Source: Actinomycetota bacterium (GTDB lineage: Bacteria; Actinomycetota; Actinomycetes; S36-B12). Taken from it: DNA of 5,774 bases. Position numbers and translations under genes: made by a program. Of this stretch, positions 1-5,774 are shown in pieces; within the stretch, counting starts at the first letter, position 1, and the number at the start of each line of letters is the position of its first letter. The notes beneath the pieces were generated by a model that worked only from the letters and a program-made list of their open reading frames with translations, made no database searches and was not told the DNA's origin. The DNA lies in the NCBI GenBank assembly GCA_009702725.1, contig WLHM01000095.1:1-5774 (forward strand), read 5' to 3'.

Positions 1-435
1 CGGCGCACCACCACACGCCTTTTAGACGGTGAGTTCCCGAAGTACCGCACCTTGCTCCCGAGTGAAGCCGCAACGATAGCCACCGTCGACACCTCTGAGT
101 TGGCTGATGCTGTCAAGCGTGTGTCTTTAGTCGCGGAGCGAAACACACCCGTTCGCTTAGCTTTTGAGGGCTCAGAAGTCGTACTTCGGGCAGGTGCCGG
201 AGATGACGCACAAGCGAGTGAAGCCGTCGCTTGCAACATCGATGGTGATGGGTTAGAGATCGCCTTCAATCCCACCTACCTTCTCGACGGATTAACGTCG
301 GTCGATAGGGCAGTCACTCGGTTCTCATTTACTCAGGCCACCAGACCAGCAGTGTTGTCTGGATTGGCTGACGCGAGTGACAAGCCAAGTGATGAGTACC
401 GCTACCTGCTTATGCCGGTACGTCTGACTGGCTGA
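1..435 (+). CDS. dnaN: DNA polymerase III beta subunit (sliding clamp), C-terminal fragment
   Basis: The 3' end of dnaN; the gene starts before the window and the visible part is 144 codons in frame 1, ending at TGA 433-435. The clamp is a ring-shaped homodimer that encircles DNA and tethers DNA polymerase III and other partners. Seen: the fragment opens with TTTRLLDGEFPKYRTLLP, the conserved linker into the third clamp domain. Its Pro13 and Leu18 align with E. coli P242 and V247 of the partner-binding pocket. The rest (from about residue 23) is domain III, containing LADAVKRVSLVAERN and the strand FNPTYLLDGL. It ends LMPVRLTG, matching the conserved C-terminal MPMRL that completes the pocket. 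The reading frame runs from base 1 with no stop, so an internal TTG or ATG start would be an artefact. It is followed 2 nt later by recF with no gnd between them. Identification is firm; domains I and II cannot be assessed. Confidence 0.97.
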   Translation, partial: RRTTTRLLDGEFPKYRTLLPSEAATIATVDTSELADAVKRVSLVAERNTPVRLAFEGSEVVLRAGAGDDAQASEAVACNIDGDGLEIAFNPTYLLDGLTSVDRAVTRFSFTQATRPAVLSGLADASDKPSDEYRYLLMPVRLTG

Positions 436-437
436 TC

Positions 438-1577
438 GTGTGGGTTCAGTCGCTGAGCCTTACGGACCTGCGCTCGTACAAGCAGGTCGATTGCACACTT
501 CAGCGTGGGGTCACAACTTTTGTAGGGAGTAATGGTCAAGGTAAAACAAACTTAGTCGAAGCGATTGGGTACCTAGCCACTCTCGGCAGCCACCGAGTAG
601 CAACCGATGCCCCCTTGGTACGCACCGGTGCGACACAAGGAGTTATCCGATGCGAGGTCGTCAACGATGATCGGGTCATCATGATTGAACTCGCTATTAA
701 TCCAGGAGCCGCTAATAAAGCACGAATAAATAGATCCCCGGTACCGAAAGTGCGTGACGTTTTAGGCTTGTTAAGAACCGTGCTTTTCGCTCCGGAGGAT
801 TTAGCACTTGTTAAAGGTGATCCAAGTGAGCGTCGTAGATTCCTTGACGACCTGTTAGTACAACGCGCACCACGACTAGCAGGCACCCGTGGTGACTATG
901 AGCGAACACTTAAACAACGCAATGCCCTACTCAAGTCATCGAGCATCGCAAGGCGTAGTTCAAGCAATGAGATGCTGCGGACTTTAGAAGTATGGGATGA
1001 ACAATTAGCTGCGTTCGGTTCTGAGTTAGTTGCGGCTCGTATCTCACTACTTGATGATCTAAGAAATTTAGGGCGCGATAAATACACCTTCATCTCGGGT
1101 GATGTTGAAACATTGTTTGGTATGAAATATGTTTCAGCACTTGGTGTCAACGCCCCGCTATTAACCGACCGTGAGAGTTGGCGGATGGCAATTCTTGAGG
1201 CCATAAACGAAAAACGAAAAGAGGAGCTCGATCGCGGTCTCACATTGATTGGCCCACATCGCGATGACATCTTGCTAACCCTCGGTCAAATGCCAGCAAA
1301 AGGCTATGCATCACACGGTGAGTCTTGGTCCATTGCCCTAGCCCTTCGCCTTGCCTCCTTCGATCTTTTGCGCGCCGATGGCGTTGATCCAGTGTTGATA
1401 CTTGATGACGTGTTCGCTGAACTCGACGTCTCTCGAAGGCAGCGCCTCGCAGAGCAGGTATCGGCAGCCACTCAGGTACTCATCACAGCCGCGGTCGACA
1501 TGGATATCCCAGAGTCCCTTAACGGGGTCAAATTTTCGGTCAACTCTGGCACGGTCACCCTGCAGGAAAACTCATGA
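438..1577 (+). CDS. recF: DNA replication and repair protein RecF
   Basis: RecF is a cytoplasmic SMC/Rad50-like ATPase that, with RecO and RecR, promotes RecA loading at single-strand gaps and stalled forks. The product is 379 aa, normal for the family. Seen motifs: N-terminal SLSLTDLRSY (5-14); Walker A GSNGQGKT (30-37); the RecF block TLGSHRVATDAPLVR (48-62); FAPEDLALVKGDPSERRRFLDDLL (117-140, read as two parts FAPEDLALVKG and DPSERRRFLDDLL); GPHRDD (272-277); ABC signature ASHGES (291-296); Walker B VLILDD (319-324) followed by the D-loop AELD (327-330). The Walker A has Ser where many homologues have Pro, which should not matter. The middle region (about 150-265) is the less conserved helical arm. 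The start is GTG 438, chosen because the protein N-terminus then matches the family. It lies 2 nt after the dnaN stop with no recognisable Shine-Dalgarno, suggesting translational coupling. The stop overlaps the next start (ATGA, 1574-1577). Confidence 0.98.
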   Translation: MWVQSLSLTDLRSYKQVDCTLQRGVTTFVGSNGQGKTNLVEAIGYLATLGSHRVATDAPLVRTGATQGVIRCEVVNDDRVIMIELAINPGAANKARINRSPVPKVRDVLGLLRTVLFAPEDLALVKGDPSERRRFLDDLLVQRAPRLAGTRGDYERTLKQRNALLKSSSIARRSSSNEMLRTLEVWDEQLAAFGSELVAARISLLDDLRNLGRDKYTFISGDVETLFGMKYVSALGVNAPLLTDRESWRMAILEAINEKRKEELDRGLTLIGPHRDDILLTLGQMPAKGYASHGESWSIALALRLASFDLLRADGVDPVLILDDVFAELDVSRRQRLAEQVSAATQVLITAAVDMDIPESLNGVKFSVNSGTVTLQENS

Positions 1578-2077
1578 GTGAAGACCAGAGCCAACTGAGC
1601 CAACAGAGTCAACTGGGCCAACCAACTGACGCCGCAGCCGGGGCGCTGCGGCGGGCAACAGCGGGGGGTCAGCCAAAATCAAAAAAATCAACCTCTCGCA
1701 AGAAATCGACCAGCTCTCAAGGACGCGATCCACAACTTCTTGGATCCGCCGTGGACGACTTCCTTGTCGAAAAGGGCTGGGAGCACTCGAGTACCGCAGC
1801 GGCCCTTATTACAAACTGGGCCGATATCGCCGGGGCTGACCTGGCCAACCATGTGACCCCAGAGTCATTTATTGACGGCGAACTGGCCCTTAGAGCCGAA
1901 TCGACTTCCTGGGCCACCCAAGTCCGGCTCTTACTTCCACACCTTCGGACGGTCATCGATGACGCGGTTGGCAAAGGGGTGGTTAAAAACATCACCGTCG
2001 TGGGCCCAAGTGCCCCGAGTTGGGTGGCCGGCCCACGCAGAGTGAAGGGTCGAGGCCCCCGTGACACATACGGCTAA
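1574..2077 (+). CDS. dciA: DciA-like (DUF721) replicative helicase loader/activator
   Basis: The product is a 167-aa member of the DUF721/DciA family. Family members interact with the replicative helicase DnaB and support its loading; the homologue in this position in M. tuberculosis is Rv0004. Seen: a low-complexity Ser/Gln-rich N-terminus (5-17), a Lys/Ser-rich segment (35-47, KSKKSTSRKK), then the DUF721 core from DPQLLGSAVDDFL (52-64) through the helix around NWADIAG (81-87) and AESTSWATQVRLL (108-120). The C-terminal signature has GPSAPSW (144-150), GPRRVKG (153-159) and the terminal GRGPRDTYG. The core and C-terminal signature are the strongest evidence for the actinobacterial subgroup. 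ATG 1574 overlaps the recF stop and has AGGA at 1564-1567, 6 nt upstream. The basic tail-like N-terminus could contact DNA (inference). The helicase-loader role is family knowledge; nothing here tests it directly. Confidence 0.92.
   Translation: MSEDQSQLSQQSQLGQPTDAAAGALRRATAGGQPKSKKSTSRKKSTSSQGRDPQLLGSAVDDFLVEKGWEHSSTAAALITNWADIAGADLANHVTPESFIDGELALRAESTSWATQVRLLLPHLRTVIDDAVGKGVVKNITVVGPSAPSWVAGPRRVKGRGPRDTYG
1589..1624 (+). repeat. Four degenerate 9-bp tandem units inside dciA
   Basis: Codon-phased units agccaactg, agccaacag, agtcaactg and ggccaacca encode SQL-SQQ-SQL-GQP. The same stretch can be read as an 18-bp unit (from 1586) repeated twice with 16 of 18 matches. The unit length is a multiple of three, so copy-number change would lengthen or shorten the N-terminal tail of DciA without a frameshift. 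Confidence 0.75.
1631..1652 (+). repeat. Intragenic inverted repeat in dciA
   Basis: Perfect 7-bp arms gccgcag (1631-1637) and ctgcggc (1646-1652) are separated by an 8-nt loop, giving a potentially stable GC-rich hairpin in the mRNA about 57 nt into dciA. No T-run follows, so it does not look like an intrinsic terminator. It encodes part of the Ala-rich segment just after the SQ repeats. It may be no more than a consequence of Ala/Arg codons. Confidence 0.4.
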
Positions 2078-2185
2078 ATGCCACCAGAGCACTATCTCAG
2101 GGGAAAAACCCAGTTAATCCGGACACCACCTTGGTAACAGGGGGTTGAATGCGGTTAAACGCCCTTTACGGGCCGTGCCGAGCAC

Positions 2186-2212
2186 GTGACTGTCAGAATT
2201 ATCCACTAGACT
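2186..2212 (+). promoter_or_regulatory. Candidate gyrB promoter
   Basis: tagact (2207-2212) fits TANNNT, and I found no other hexamer in the gap that does. The best upstream partner is gtgact (2186-2191), 4 of 6 matches to TTGACA, but the spacer is only 15 nt. Transcription would begin near 2219, giving a leader of roughly 85-90 nt. The call is weak because the -35 and spacing are poor; position upstream of gyrB is the main support. Confidence 0.3.
2199..2207 (+). promoter_or_regulatory. DnaA-box-like site (TTATCCACT)
   Basis: It matches the DnaA box TTATCCACA at 8 of 9 positions, differing only at the last base. It sits in the gyrB upstream gap and shares its final base with the first base of the candidate -10, so bound DnaA could interfere with polymerase. 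I saw only this one good copy in the gap. With equal base frequencies, a match this good is expected by chance about 0.05 times over both strands of 229 bp. Confidence 0.4.
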
Positions 2213-2240
2213 GGTCGGTAGTTCACTATCCCAAATTTCC

Positions 2241-2261
2241 GTAACCGAATCCAGCAGTTAC
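2241..2261. repeat. GTAAC-N11-GTTAC dyad in the gyrB leader
   Basis: Perfect 5-bp inverted half-sites occur at 2241-2245 and 2257-2261, centred about 55 nt upstream of the gyrB start. The half-site centres are 16 bp apart. Another GTAAC occurs at 2134-2138. It could be a protein-binding site or a weak hairpin in the leader RNA; I do not recognise it as a known operator. Confidence 0.3.
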
Positions 2262-2289
2262 CTCGGCAAAACCAGTGTTTACCCGCAAT

Positions 2290-2296
2290 AAGGAGG
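2290..2296 (+). promoter_or_regulatory. Strong gyrB ribosome binding site
   Basis: aaggagg is complementary to the 16S rRNA 3' end and lies 10 nt before GTG 2307. It fixes that GTG as the start: the ATG at 2314 is out of frame. Confidence 0.88.
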
Positions 2297-2306
2297 CTCG
2301 GCCGCC

Positions 2307-4268
2307 GTGTCATATGACGCCAGTGCGATCACCGTCTTGGAAGGCCTTGACGCCGTCCGCAAACGGCCAGGAATGTACATCGGCTCCACCGGTGAGCGCG
2401 GTCTTCATCACCTGGTCTACGAGGTAGTCGATAACTCGGTTGATGAGTCCCTGGCCGGTTACGCCACCACCATCGCCGTAACGTTGCTGGCCAATGGCGG
2501 GGTGCGGGTTATTGACGATGGCCGCGGCATCCCGGTCGACGAGCACCCCATCGAGAAGAAACCAGCAGTTGAGGTGGTGCTAACCGTCCTGCACGCCGGT
2601 GGCAAGTTTGGTGGCTCGGGCTACTCGGTTTCTGGTGGGCTCCACGGGGTTGGTGTCTCGGTCGTTAATGCACTTTCCAAGCAACTCGATGTTGAAGTTC
2701 GCCGCGATGGCTTCACTCACCGTCAGACCTACGACCATGGTGTTCCCACCGCACCACTTGCCAAAGGTGAGGCTGTCACCACAAGTGGCACCACAATCAC
2801 TTTCTGGGCCGATGAGGAAATATTTGAGACCACCCACTTCGACTTCACGACTTTGTCGCGCCGGTTCCAAGAGATGGCGTTCCTTAACAGTGGTCTAACA
2901 ATCTCGTTGACCGATGAGCGAGTGATGGTGGTAGTTGATACCGAAGACGATGACAACGTTGAGCAAGTACGGAGCGTCAGTTACTGCTATGAAGGCGGTA
3001 TTGCAGATTTTGTGCGCCACATCAATGCCAGTAAAGGTGTTGCAAACCCTAGTGTGATCTATATTGAAACTGAAGCCGAAGACAAACGCATGAGCGCTGA
3101 GATAGCCATGCAGTGGAACACCACATATAGCGAATCGGTCTACACTTTCGCAAATACAATTAACACCACCGAGGGTGGTACCCACGAAGAAGGCTTCAGA
3201 GCTGCCATGACAACTCTGGTAAATAAATTCGCTCGCGAGTGGGGCATCCTGAAAGAGAAGGACATCAACCTAAGCGGTGAAGACATCCGCGAGGGCCTCA
3301 CCGCTATCGTCAGTGTCAAACTCCTTGAACCACAATTCGAAGGCCAAACCAAAGGCAAACTCGGAAACACCGAGATGAAAGCTTTTGTGCAAAAAGTTGT
3401 TAACGATCAACTTGGGGCCTGGTTTGAAAAAAACCCTGCCGAAGGCAAAGAAATTGCCCGTAAGTCGGTCAATGCAGCCTCGGCGCGCATTGCTGCACGC
3501 AAAGCCCGCGACTTAGCCCGTAACCGCAAGGGCCTGCTGGGCGGCGCCGGGATGCCAGGCAAGTTAATTGACTGCTCAAGCCGCGAGCCCGAAGACTGTG
3601 AGGTTTACATAGTCGAGGGCGACTCCGCAGGTGGCTCGGCCCGCCAAGGCCGCGACCCAAAAACACAAGCAATTTTGCCAATCCGCGGCAAAATCCTCAA
3701 CGTTGAAAAGGCGCGGATCGACAGAGTCCTCCAAAACACCGAGGTACAAGCGCTGGTCTCCGCTTTCGGCACCGGTGTGCAGGACGACTTCGATATCAAC
3801 CGGCTTCGGTACCACAAAGTGGTATTGATGGCTGATGCTGATGTTGACGGTCAACATATTCGGACCTTGCTACTTACTTTGCTTTTTAGATTCATGAAAC
3901 CACTTGTTGAACAAGGATTCGTCTTCCTGGCGCAGCCACCGCTTTACAAAATTAAGTGGTCGCGTGAGGTAGCTGATTTCGCTTACTCAGATCGCGAGCG
4001 CGACGCGCTAATGGAAGCCGGCTTTGCAGCTGGCCGCCGGCTACCCAAAGAAGAGGCAGTTCAGCGTTATAAGGGCCTTGGTGAAATGAACGCCGACGAA
4101 CTGTGGGAGACCACCATGGATCCCGCTCGCCGAATTTTACTTAGGGTGACAATTGACGACGCTGCGCAGGCCGATGAAATGTTTAGTGTGCTGATGGGTG
4201 AAGACGTTGAGTCACGCCGAAACTTCATTCAACAAAATGCGCGTGACGTCCGTTTCCTTGATATCTAA
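2307..4268 (+). CDS. gyrB: DNA gyrase subunit B
   Basis: The ATPase/Toprim subunit of the type IIA topoisomerase that introduces negative supercoils. It is 653 aa and complete, lacking the large C-terminal insert of the E. coli protein. GHKL ATPase: EVVDN (39-43; E39 and N43 equal E. coli E42 and N46), DDGRGIP (70-76), GLHGVGVSVVNALS (111-124), and the transducer lysine K349 in QTKGKL (347-352). Toprim: EGDSAGGSA (437-445, catalytic E437) and the metal-binding triad D510-D512-D514 in MADADVDGQHI. C-terminal motifs are PLYK (545-548) and QRYKGLGEMN (587-596 approximately), ending RDVRFLDI. R133 aligns with E. coli R136 (coumarin contact) and D439 with D426, both wild type. R460 replaces E. coli K447, as in mycobacteria. 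GTG start with a strong Shine-Dalgarno. Probably co-transcribed with gyrA, 39 nt downstream. In other bacteria gyrase genes are induced by DNA relaxation; this sequence does not show that. Confidence 0.99.
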   Translation: MSYDASAITVLEGLDAVRKRPGMYIGSTGERGLHHLVYEVVDNSVDESLAGYATTIAVTLLANGGVRVIDDGRGIPVDEHPIEKKPAVEVVLTVLHAGGKFGGSGYSVSGGLHGVGVSVVNALSKQLDVEVRRDGFTHRQTYDHGVPTAPLAKGEAVTTSGTTITFWADEEIFETTHFDFTTLSRRFQEMAFLNSGLTISLTDERVMVVVDTEDDDNVEQVRSVSYCYEGGIADFVRHINASKGVANPSVIYIETEAEDKRMSAEIAMQWNTTYSESVYTFANTINTTEGGTHEEGFRAAMTTLVNKFAREWGILKEKDINLSGEDIREGLTAIVSVKLLEPQFEGQTKGKLGNTEMKAFVQKVVNDQLGAWFEKNPAEGKEIARKSVNAASARIAARKARDLARNRKGLLGGAGMPGKLIDCSSREPEDCEVYIVEGDSAGGSARQGRDPKTQAILPIRGKILNVEKARIDRVLQNTEVQALVSAFGTGVQDDFDINRLRYHKVVLMADADVDGQHIRTLLLTLLFRFMKPLVEQGFVFLAQPPLYKIKWSREVADFAYSDRERDALMEAGFAAGRRLPKEEAVQRYKGLGEMNADELWETTMDPARRILLRVTIDDAAQADEMFSVLMGEDVESRRNFIQQNARDVRFLDI

Positions 4269-4296
4269 TAAACCAGTTTTTAACTGAACTAACAAC

Positions 4297-4300
4297 GGAG
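4297..4300 (+). promoter_or_regulatory. gyrA ribosome binding site
   Basis: ggag lies 7 nt before the GTG at 4308, inside the 39-nt gyrB-gyrA spacer (4269-4307). It supports this GTG as the gyrA start, as does the match of the product's N-terminal region to the family. Confidence 0.75.
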
Positions 4301-4307
4301 ATATTTC

Positions 4308-5774
4308 GTGGCTGACGACACCGACATCGTAGAAGTAGTAGACCCTGGTCAACATGGGCGCATTGAGCCCGTCGACCTTCAAACTGAAATGCAGCGGTCG
4401 TACCTCGACTACTCCATGTCGGTCATCGTCTCTCGAGCACTGCCCGATGTGCGCGATGGTTTAAAGCCCGTTCATCGACGCGTGCTCTACGCGATGTACG
4501 ACGGCGGCTATCGCCCTGATCGAAACTTCTCCAAGTCAGCACGTGTCGTTGGGGATGTGATGGGTAGTTACCACCCCCATGGTGATAGCGCGATCTATGA
4601 CGCCTTGGTACGCCTAGCCCAGCCGTGGTCACTGCGCTACCCCCTTGTCCAAGGGCAGGGCAACTTCGGCTCACCAGGTAACGACCCGCCCGCGGCCCAG
4701 CGTTACACCGAGTGCCGCATGGCCCCTTTGGCCATGGAAATGGTCCGCGATATTGACGAAGAAACTGTTGACTTCGGGCCAAACTACGACGGGCGCACCC
4801 AAGAACCATTGGTGCTGCCCGCGCGGTTCCCGAACCTACTTGTTAATGGCAGCGCCGGTATTGCAGTTGGTATGGCAACCAATATCCCACCACATAACCT
4901 GCGTGAGATCGCGGCCGGAGCGCAGTGGATTCTCGAGCATCCAACAGCAGAGCGCGAGGAGCGCCAAGCAGCACTCATCGAAATTGTTAAAGGTCCTGAC
5001 TTCCCGACCGGTGCGTTAATTGTCGGCCGCAAAGGCATTGACGATGCATACCGCACTGGGCGCGGCTCTATCACAATGCGCGCCGTGGTCACCGTCGACG
5101 AAGATTCACGCGGTCGCCAGATTCTGATTGTCACCGAATTGCCCTACCAAGTAAACCCCGACAATTTGTTGCTGCGGGTTGCTGAACTAGTCGGCGACGG
5201 AAAACTCACCGGTATTGCCGACGTGCGTGATGATTCATCCTCGCGTACCGGTATGCGTTTGATATTTGAGTTGAAGCGCGACGCCGTCGCGCAGGTGGTA
5301 TTGAATCAACTCTTTAAGCACACCCAACTCCAAGACAACTTCGGCGCCAACATGTTGGCACTTGTGGATGGCGTGCCACGCACCTTAACCCTCGAGCAGT
5401 TCATTCGGCACTGGATCACTCATCAAATTGAGGTCATACAACGTCGCACCCGCTATCGCTTGCGCAAGGCCGAAGAACGCGCTCATATCTTGCGAGGCTA
5501 CCTAAAAGCCCTTGATGCGATTGACGAAGTCATTGCATTAATTCGTGCATCATCAACGGTTGATGACGCACGCACGGGTTTGATGGCGCTACTTGAGATA
5601 GATGAGGTGCAGGCAACCGCAATCCTCGACATGCAGTTGCGCCGCCTTGCGGCCCTAGAACGCCAAAAAATCATTGATGAGTATGACGATCTAATGTCGC
5701 GAATCACCGACTACAACGATATTTTGTCCAACGAACCACGGCAGCGCTCAATTGTCTCCCAGGAGTTACAGGAG
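4308..5774 (+). CDS. gyrA: DNA gyrase subunit A, N-terminal 489 residues
   Basis: The DNA cleavage-rejoining subunit of gyrase. The frame is open to the last base: 489 codons of a protein usually about 820-880 aa. Seen: the winged-helix start SYLDYSMSVIVSRALPDVRD (31-50), GLKPVHRR (51-58), the quinolone-determining region around HPHGDSAIYDALVRLAQPW (89-107), and catalytic Tyr133 in QRYTE (E. coli Y122), which attaches to the 5' phosphate. Also seen are NLLVNGSAGIAVGMATNIPPHNL (176-198, read as NLLVNGSAGIAVG plus MATNIPPHNL) with the intercalating Ile185 (E. coli I174), the tower domain ending near 365, and the start of the coiled-coil C-gate (LRKAEERAHILRGYLKALD 385-403; LDMQLRRLAALERQKI 440-455). 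The GyrA-box and beta-pinwheel lie beyond the window. S94 and D98 match E. coli S83 and D87, so the site is susceptible-type. GTG start with GGAG 7 nt upstream; the partner subunit gyrB precedes it. Confidence 0.99.
   Translation, partial: MADDTDIVEVVDPGQHGRIEPVDLQTEMQRSYLDYSMSVIVSRALPDVRDGLKPVHRRVLYAMYDGGYRPDRNFSKSARVVGDVMGSYHPHGDSAIYDALVRLAQPWSLRYPLVQGQGNFGSPGNDPPAAQRYTECRMAPLAMEMVRDIDEETVDFGPNYDGRTQEPLVLPARFPNLLVNGSAGIAVGMATNIPPHNLREIAAGAQWILEHPTAEREERQAALIEIVKGPDFPTGALIVGRKGIDDAYRTGRGSITMRAVVTVDEDSRGRQILIVTELPYQVNPDNLLLRVAELVGDGKLTGIADVRDDSSSRTGMRLIFELKRDAVAQVVLNQLFKHTQLQDNFGANMLALVDGVPRTLTLEQFIRHWITHQIEVIQRRTRYRLRKAEERAHILRGYLKALDAIDEVIALIRASSTVDDARTGLMALLEIDEVQATAILDMQLRRLAALERQKIIDEYDDLMSRITDYNDILSNEPRQRSIVSQELQE

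Larger units (their letters stand above)
2078..2306. other. dciA-gyrB intergenic region
   Basis: This 229-nt stretch is the only sizeable non-coding region in the window, and gyrase transcription most plausibly begins here. It holds a candidate promoter (2186-2212), a DnaA-box-like 9-mer (2199-2207), a GTAAC/GTTAC dyad (2241-2261) and the gyrB ribosome binding site (2290-2296). Weak stem-loops are present at 2129-2142 (ccttg/caggg, with one G-T pair) and 2161-2173 (gccc/gggc). Neither is followed by a T-tract, so no convincing terminator separates dciA from gyrB. I see no tRNA or other RNA gene and no credible protein-coding frame. Confidence 0.8.

Noticed and set aside
52..435. An independent 127-residue gene starting at TTG 52
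   Set aside because: The frame is open back to base 1 and the upstream residues (TTTRLLDGEFPKYR) are conserved clamp sequence, so this is the interior of dnaN.
2078..2137. Short frame right after dciA (TAAATG junction) for a 19-residue peptide, MPPEHYLRGKTQLIRTPPW
   Set aside because: No Shine-Dalgarno precedes it, it is very short, and I recognise no family. Conservation in relatives would be needed to revive it.
2129..2173. Possible terminator for the dnaN-recF-dciA unit
   Set aside because: The stem-loops are only 4-5 bp, one with a G-T pair, and neither is followed by a T-tract.
2183..2188. CACGTG palindrome upstream of gyrB
   Set aside because: A 6-bp palindrome is expected often by chance, and I know no matching regulator for this position.
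4274..4286. cagtt-ttt-aactg inverted repeat in the gyrB-gyrA spacer
   Set aside because: A 5-bp AT-rich stem with a 3-nt loop is too weak for a terminator, and the 39-nt spacer plus shared complex argue for read-through.
4423..4809. Minus-strand open frame of 128 codons opposite gyrA, and similar antisense frames opposite recF, dciA and gyrB
   Set aside because: They lie wholly within strongly conserved genes on the other strand, and their products are Arg/Ser-rich shadow translations with no recognisable domain.
5725..5733. TTGTCCAAC, resembling an actinobacterial DnaA box (TTGTCCACA)
   Set aside because: Only 7 of 9 matches and located within conserved gyrA coding sequence.

Overview
This is an ordinary but well-preserved core-genome segment next to the chromosomal replication origin of an actinobacterium. 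All five genes lie on the + strand, in the order dnaN (3' end only) - recF - dciA (DUF721) - gyrB - gyrA (5' two-thirds only). The lineage call rests on four things: the order dnaN-recF-DUF721-gyrB-gyrA, familiar from Mycobacterium; the DUF721 protein with the actinobacterial C-terminal ending GRGPRDTYG; a short GyrB of 653 residues without the large insert of the E. coli protein; and GTG starts on three of the four genes whose starts are visible. Base composition is moderate rather than high: single 60-base lines counted by hand range from 43% to 65% GC. A mid-GC actinobacterium is therefore more likely than Streptomyces or Mycobacterium, but I cannot name a genus.

Layout. Positions 1-435 hold the C-terminal 144 codons of the beta sliding clamp. 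recF (438-1577) starts 2 nt after the dnaN stop with no clear Shine-Dalgarno sequence of its own. dciA (1574-2077) overlaps the recF stop by ATGA. These three look like one translationally coupled unit that presumably begins upstream at dnaA/dnaN. A 229-nt gap (2078-2306) is the only substantial non-coding stretch. It carries a possible promoter, a DnaA-box-like 9-mer overlapping the candidate -10, a small dyad, and a strong ribosome binding site for gyrB. gyrB (2307-4268) and gyrA (4308 to the window end) are 39 nt apart and probably co-transcribed.

How the genes work together. The clamp gives the replicative polymerase processivity. RecF, an SMC-like ATPase, helps load RecA at gaps. DciA helps load or activate the replicative helicase DnaB. 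Gyrase (GyrA2B2) removes the positive supercoils ahead of the fork. Every family motif checked is intact, so the products are predicted functional. The gyrase residues most linked to fluoroquinolone and novobiocin resistance are in the wild-type (susceptible-like) state.

I found no undescribed system, mobile element, CRISPR array or RNA gene. The points worth a second look are regulatory (the dciA-gyrB gap), the 9-bp repeat in the 5' end of dciA, and the absence of gnd between dnaN and recF.
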